Assembly (NCBI GenBank): GCA_016703535.1
Contig: JADJBV010000001.1
Span: forward strand, 496,001-560,000
Direction: 5' to 3'
DNA from: Deltaproteobacteria bacterium
GTDB lineage: Bacteria; Myxococcota; Kuafuiibacteriia; Kuafuiibacteriales; Kuafuiibacteriaceae
Length of the DNA: 64,000 bases
A program made the position numbers and the translations under genes. Below, in pieces: positions 60,728 to 64,000 of this stretch; positions within the stretch are counted from its first letter, which is position 1; each line of letters starts with the position of its first letter. The notes under the pieces were generated by a model that made no database searches, was not told where the DNA came from, and saw only the letters and a list, made by a program, of their open reading frames with translations.

Positions 60728-61878
60728 AGCGGCTGGTGGTGATCGGCGCCGGGCCGATGGGCCTGGAGGCCGCCTTGCTCGGGGTCGAGCGCGGTTATCA
60801 GGTCACGGTGCTGGAGCGGGGCCAGGTCGGCGAGTCCCTCCGGGACTGGGGCCGGGTCCGCTTTTTTACGCCGTTCGCCATGAACGTCTCTCCTCGGGCC
60901 CGGGCGCTGCTCGGGCCCGGGGGGCCGGCCGACGCCGCGTTGTTGACGGGCCCCGAGATGATCGAGCGGGTCCTCTTGCCGCTGTCGGCTTCGGCTTCGT
61001 TGGCGGGCAAGGTCCAGACCCAAGCCAAGGTCGTGGCGGTGGGCCGAGCTCGAACATTGCGGAGGGATCTCGCAAAAAACCCGCTGCGGGCCGGGCGCCC
61101 TTTTCGGATCTTGTACGAACAAGGGGGGGAGGAGCGGGTGCTGGAGGCCGAGCTGGTGCTGGACGCCTCGGGAGTCACGCGGCCCACCTACCTGGGCGTC
61201 GGCGGCCAACCGGCCCTCGGCGAACGGCAAGTTAACTTGCATCGCACCTTGGGTTCGGTGGAGCGGGCCTTGCCGGGCTGGGCCGGGCGACGGGTGATGT
61301 TGGTGGGCCACGGTCATTCGGCGGCCCACGCCATCGCGTGGTTGGCAGAGCTCGAGCAGAGTGCGCCGGGCACCAAGGTGACCTGGGTGGTTCGGAGCCT
61401 GAACGCTCGGCCTTGTGTCGAGGTCGCCTCTGATCCCCTCACGGAGCGAGCGGCCACGGTGCGGCGGGCCAATGAGTTGGCCGCGGCGCCGCCCCCCTGG
61501 TTGACCGTGTTGAGGAAGGCCCACCTGGAGTCGATCCGCGGGGCCGGTCCTTTTGAGGTGGGGCTGAGCGGCGCCCGGACCGTCGAGGTGGATGGGATCG
61601 TGGGCCTCACCGGGTACCGGCCCGAACTCGAGTTTTTGTCCGAGTTGCCCCTCGAGATCTCGGCGGTCAGCGAAGGGGCCCGGGGCATTCAACAGGCTTT
61701 GGCCAACGTCACCGACTGCCTGAAGGCGCCGGCACTTCTGCCCAAAGATCTCGAGTCGGGGGAGCCGGGCTTTTATTTGGTCGGCCAAAAAGCCTACGGG
61801 CGAATGACCGCCTTTTTGCTGGAGAACGGGCGGGCCCAGCTGGAGACGATCTTCCGGATGGTCGGAGGTCAAAAGTGA
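60724..61878 (+). CDS. FAD/NAD(P)-dependent oxidoreductase
   Basis: The 384-residue flavoprotein begins MKRLVVIGAGPMGLEAALLG, the FAD-binding Rossmann fold. It has RVRFFTPFAMNVS, a second dinucleotide-binding GHGHSAAHAIAWLAEL and a C-terminal GLTGYRPELEFL typical of flavin monooxygenase/thioredoxin-reductase-like folds. Its substrate is unknown. The gene overlaps its neighbours by 4 nt at both ends (ATGA upstream, GTGA downstream). Palindrome copy 17 gives QVNL at 61227-61240. Confidence 0.9.
   Translation: MKRLVVIGAGPMGLEAALLGVERGYQVTVLERGQVGESLRDWGRVRFFTPFAMNVSPRARALLGPGGPADAALLTGPEMIERVLLPLSASASLAGKVQTQAKVVAVGRARTLRRDLAKNPLRAGRPFRILYEQGGEERVLEAELVLDASGVTRPTYLGVGGQPALGERQVNLHRTLGSVERALPGWAGRRVMLVGHGHSAAHAIAWLAELEQSAPGTKVTWVVRSLNARPCVEVASDPLTERAATVRRANELAAAPPPWLTVLRKAHLESIRGAGPFEVGLSGARTVEVDGIVGLTGYRPELEFLSELPLEISAVSEGARGIQQALANVTDCLKAPALLPKDLESGEPGFYLVGQKAYGRMTAFLLENGRAQLETIFRMVGGQK
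61227..61240. repeat. GCAAG-N4-CTTGC palindrome, copy 17
   Basis: GCAAGTTAACTTGC, a perfect dyad, in the oxidoreductase gene; codons CAA GTT AAC TTG (QVNL). Confidence 0.9.
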
Positions 61879-62768
61879 ACCTGGTGCAGCTGGAGCGGCG
61901 GCCGATCGGTGCCTATCCGCAGGTGCCGTTGGTGGCCTTGGATTCGGTCTGGTTCCAGGTGGCGGGGACCTTGTGCAACCTGGAGTGCACCCACTGCTTC
62001 ATCTCTTCGTCGCCGACCAATCGCAGCTTCGAGATGATGACCGAGGCCGAGGTCGCCGCCCATTTGGAGGAAGCTCGCGGCCTGGGCGTGCGGGCCTACT
62101 ACTTCACCGGCGGAGAGCCGTTCCTCAACAAGGCGATGGTCCCGATCTTGGCGCGGACCTTGGCCCAGGGCCCGGCCTGCGTGTTGACCAACGGCATCCC
62201 GATCACCGCTCGTTTGGCCGGGGAACTTTCGCGTTTGTCGGCGGGGAGCGAATACTCCTTGGAGCTGCGGATCTCGATCGATGGCTACGATGCCCAAAGC
62301 AACGATCCGATCCGGGGTGAAGGCAGCTTTGAGAAGATCTTGCTCGGGGTAGGGCGGCTGGCCGAGGTCGGCCTGAACCCGGTGATCACCGTGACCGAAG
62401 CTTGTGAGGGCGTCGCTTCTCGGGCCGGGCGGCTCAAGTTCCTAGAGGTGCTGCGGGCCTTGGGGTTGAGCCAGCCCCGGCTCAAGATCTTGCCGCTCCT
62501 ACGGATGGGCGCCGAAGAGAAGCGCCTGCGCCCCTATCAGGCCCACGAGACCTTGGCCGGAGTCGAGCTGGACCGGGCGGCCATCGACAAGTTGGAGTGT
62601 GGCCACGCCCGGATGGTCACCAAAAAGGGCGTCTACGTGTGCCCGATCTTGATCGACCACCCGGGGGCGCGGCTGGCGGCGACCTTGACCGAAAGCCTGG
62701 TTCCTTTTGGACTGTCCTATTCGGCCTGTTACACCTGCCACGCGGAGGGCCTCTCGTGCGCGACCTGA
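61875..62768 (+). CDS. Radical SAM enzyme
   Basis: The protein has 297 residues from GTG 61875. The [4Fe-4S]-binding motif is CNLECTHC (Cys34, Cys38, Cys41, CxxxCxxC) and the SAM-binding GGEP motif is in YYFTGGEPFLNK. Further Cys residues at VYVCPILIDHPG and YSACYTCHAEGLSC suggest an auxiliary cluster. It is not the usual ArsS, because the ArsS-specific C-terminal domain is not seen. The product is unknown. The FAD enzyme overlaps it upstream and the phosphoesterase overlaps it by 13 nt downstream. Confidence 0.9.
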   Translation: MNLVQLERRPIGAYPQVPLVALDSVWFQVAGTLCNLECTHCFISSSPTNRSFEMMTEAEVAAHLEEARGLGVRAYYFTGGEPFLNKAMVPILARTLAQGPACVLTNGIPITARLAGELSRLSAGSEYSLELRISIDGYDAQSNDPIRGEGSFEKILLGVGRLAEVGLNPVITVTEACEGVASRAGRLKFLEVLRALGLSQPRLKILPLLRMGAEEKRLRPYQAHETLAGVELDRAAIDKLECGHARMVTKKGVYVCPILIDHPGARLAATLTESLVPFGLSYSACYTCHAEGLSCAT

Positions 62769-63547
62769 CCCGGATCGCCTTCTTCGGGGGCATCTACAGC
62801 AACCACTACGCGCTGCAGGCTGCCTTGCAAATCGCCCGGGCCAAGGGGGTGGACGCGATCTGGGCCCTGGGGGACTTCGGCGCTTTTGGTCCCCACCCGG
62901 ATCGGAGCATCGAGATCTTGCGAGGCGCCGAGATCCCGGCGATCCAAGGCAACTACGAGGAGTCGCTCTCCAGCGGCGCCGAAGACTGTCACTGCGGCTA
63001 CACCGATCCGCGGGACAATCACTACGCCCAGCTCTCCTACGACTATACGAAAGCGAACACCAAAGCCGAATACCGCCAGTGGATGGGGACCTTGCCGACC
63101 TCGGCCCGGATCGAGTTGGGCAACAAACGTCTGCGCCTCTGTCACGGCTCGCCCCGGCGCATCAACGAGTTCCTCTGGAAGAGCAACACCTCCACGCCCT
63201 TCGTGGAGCGGATGTTGCGCGACGAAGACGCGGATCTCATCGTCTGCACCCACACCGGCATCCACTGGGATCGGCTGGGGCCCGACGGCCGCGGCATCGT
63301 CAACGTCGGCGCCTTGGGGCGACCCGCCAACGACGGCCACACCCACGTCTGGTTCACCATCTTGGAGAGTGGCCCCGCCGGCCTGCGCGTCGAACACGTG
63401 CCGGTCGAATACGATCACCGCCGCTTGGCGCTGGAGATGGCAGACGAGGGGCTGCCCGCCGAGTTCATCGAGACCATCGAGACCGGCTGGTGGACCACTT
63501 GCCTGGAGATCTTGCCGGCCAAAGAGCGGGCCGCCGGGCGTTATTGA
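62756..63547 (+). CDS. Calcineurin-like metallophosphoesterase
   Basis: The protein has 263 residues from GTG 62756, overlapping the radical SAM gene by 13 nt. Metal-binding signatures: RIAFFGGIYSNHYAL (start of the fold, with Gly-Gly-Ile where Asp-x-His is usual), ALGDFGAFGPHPD, IQGNYEESL, LRLCHGSPRRINEFL, and VCTHTGIHWDR with NVGALGRP. The first metal ligand motif is altered, so catalytic metal use may differ from the family norm. It closes the operon and its stop overlaps the convergent gene by 7 nt. Confidence 0.85.
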   Translation: MRDLTRIAFFGGIYSNHYALQAALQIARAKGVDAIWALGDFGAFGPHPDRSIEILRGAEIPAIQGNYEESLSSGAEDCHCGYTDPRDNHYAQLSYDYTKANTKAEYRQWMGTLPTSARIELGNKRLRLCHGSPRRINEFLWKSNTSTPFVERMLRDEDADLIVCTHTGIHWDRLGPDGRGIVNVGALGRPANDGHTHVWFTILESGPAGLRVEHVPVEYDHRRLALEMADEGLPAEFIETIETGWWTTCLEILPAKERAAGRY

Positions 63548-64000
63548 GATCCCGGGGTGAACATCAAGCCGCAGGTGGTTTGGCCGTCGGGGGCCTCCAA
63601 GACCTGAAAACGCAGGTGGTGTCGGGCGCCGCTCCGGAGCCCGGGCGGCAAGGTTAAGGTGCCGCGGCAGCCCCGGACGCCGAGATCTTGGCCATCGTCG
63701 GCGACGATGAGGCAGCGGAGGCCGTCGGCGTCGTACTGGAGCGTGTCGCCGACCAAACCCAAAGTGCAGCGGCTACCCGAAAACGGCGCGCCGAGCTGGT
63801 ACGAAAGTCCACAAGAGGCCCCCGCCGGCTGCCCCGGCCCGAGCTCGGCCCGCAGGCTTAGGTAGTGGCGCCCCGGACCTCGCTCTCCTGGGGTGGTGGC
63901 CCGTTCACCTTGGCACGGGACCGTGGACTCGACCTCGTCGATCGCCAAGGTGCACTGGACCCCATCGGCCGCGCCCTCCCAACGGACGATCCCGGCGTCG
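63541..64000 (-). CDS. Cys-containing protein, 5' end beyond window
   Basis: The minus-strand frame is open from the right edge to TAA at 63541-63543. Visible sequence includes WEGAADGVQCTLAIDEVEST, VPCQGERATTPGERGPGRHY, GASCGLSYQLGAPFSGSRC and QTTCGLMFTPGSQ, with many Cys residues and beta-rich character, as in secreted or lipoprotein domains of this genome. No family recognised. The start and any signal peptide lie outside the window. Confidence 0.6.
   Translation of the reverse strand, partial: DAGIVRWEGAADGVQCTLAIDEVESTVPCQGERATTPGERGPGRHYLSLRAELGPGQPAGASCGLSYQLGAPFSGSRCTLGLVGDTLQYDADGLRCLIVADDGQDLGVRGCRGTLTLPPGLRSGARHHLRFQVLEAPDGQTTCGLMFTPGSQ

Noticed and set aside
3499..61870. AAAAGT/CGAAAGT as a second iterated motif
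   Set aside because: It is frequent by eye but is not palindromic and has variable flanks and frames; ordinary dinucleotide bias can explain it without a count.
6001..63000. CRISPR arrays, tRNA or rRNA genes, and insertion sequences
   Set aside because: No regularly spaced direct repeats, cloverleaf-type sequences, transposase genes or terminal inverted repeats were seen.

Overview
The window is a very GC-rich, densely packed bacterial chromosome segment. Frequent TTG leucine codons, many lipoproteins with Cys-rich or HEAT/TPR architecture, two proteins ending in a MYXO-CTERM-like tail (Cys-containing linker, hydrophobic stretch, Arg cluster), FG-GAP/ASPIC-UnbV and RHS proteins, a Ser/Thr kinase with a C-terminal membrane anchor, AgmX/PglI-like and DUF2330 proteins all point to a Myxococcota-type delta-proteobacterium. 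This placement is inferred from gene content; no rRNA is present. Convergent genes commonly abut or overlap by a few bases.

Layout. 1-3650: a secreted module on the minus strand (DUF1549-like protein cut by the window edge, beta-propeller/cytochrome-c-like lipoprotein, MYXO-CTERM subtilase). 3865-10817: a caspase-like lipoprotein, a lipoprotein/FEN-type 5'-3' exonuclease/RDD membrane protein operon, a TPR protein and a beta-helix lipoprotein. 10949-14037: a TetR regulator divergent from an alpha/beta hydrolase, then a PilT-type ATPase with an extra N-terminal domain separated from it by an apparent frameshift. 14340-16135: UbiA prenyltransferase and glutamate racemase. 16246-25410: an FG-GAP/ASPIC lipoprotein and a 2302-residue SpvB/RHS lipoprotein whose base composition differs from its neighbours. 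25407-29033: mannose-6-phosphate isomerase, a frameshifted SRPBCC-like lipoprotein, a Nudix protein and an amidohydrolase lipoprotein. 29169-32953: glycine decarboxylase P protein translationally coupled to a glutaredoxin/IscA-like/rhodanese fusion. 32947-38789: LpoB-like lipoprotein plus a giant alpha-2-macroglobulin. 38790-39165: repeat-rich non-coding DNA. 39166-45877: two HEAT paralogues, a membrane-anchored protein, a Ser/Thr kinase and a zinc-ribbon membrane protein. 45930-51933: exopolysaccharide genes (GDP-mannose dehydrogenase, TIGR03087-type glycosyltransferase, asparagine-synthase-like amidotransferase, flippase). 51893-55753: HEAT lipoprotein-like protein, metzincin lipoprotein, thioesterase-like protein and AgmX/PglI-like lipoprotein. 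55754-57233: a 1.5 kb gene-free stretch that looks like a large structured non-coding RNA ending in an intrinsic terminator. 57234-59485: two secreted proteins. 59652-63547: a tightly coupled operon resembling arsenosugar-type natural-product genes (DUF2064 transferase, AhpD-like protein, FAD oxidoreductase, radical SAM enzyme, metallophosphoesterase). The right edge cuts a Cys-containing minus-strand gene.

Two signals are not explained by ordinary genes. First, a 14-bp interrupted palindrome, GCAAG-N4-CTTGC, occurs 17 times, mostly inside genes and nearly always in the same reading frame (CAA GNN NNC TTG), as a highly iterated palindrome comparable in kind to cyanobacterial HIP1. Second, the 55.96-57.16 kb interval carries many short hairpins with GNRA-type loops and an intrinsic terminator, but no credible protein gene.
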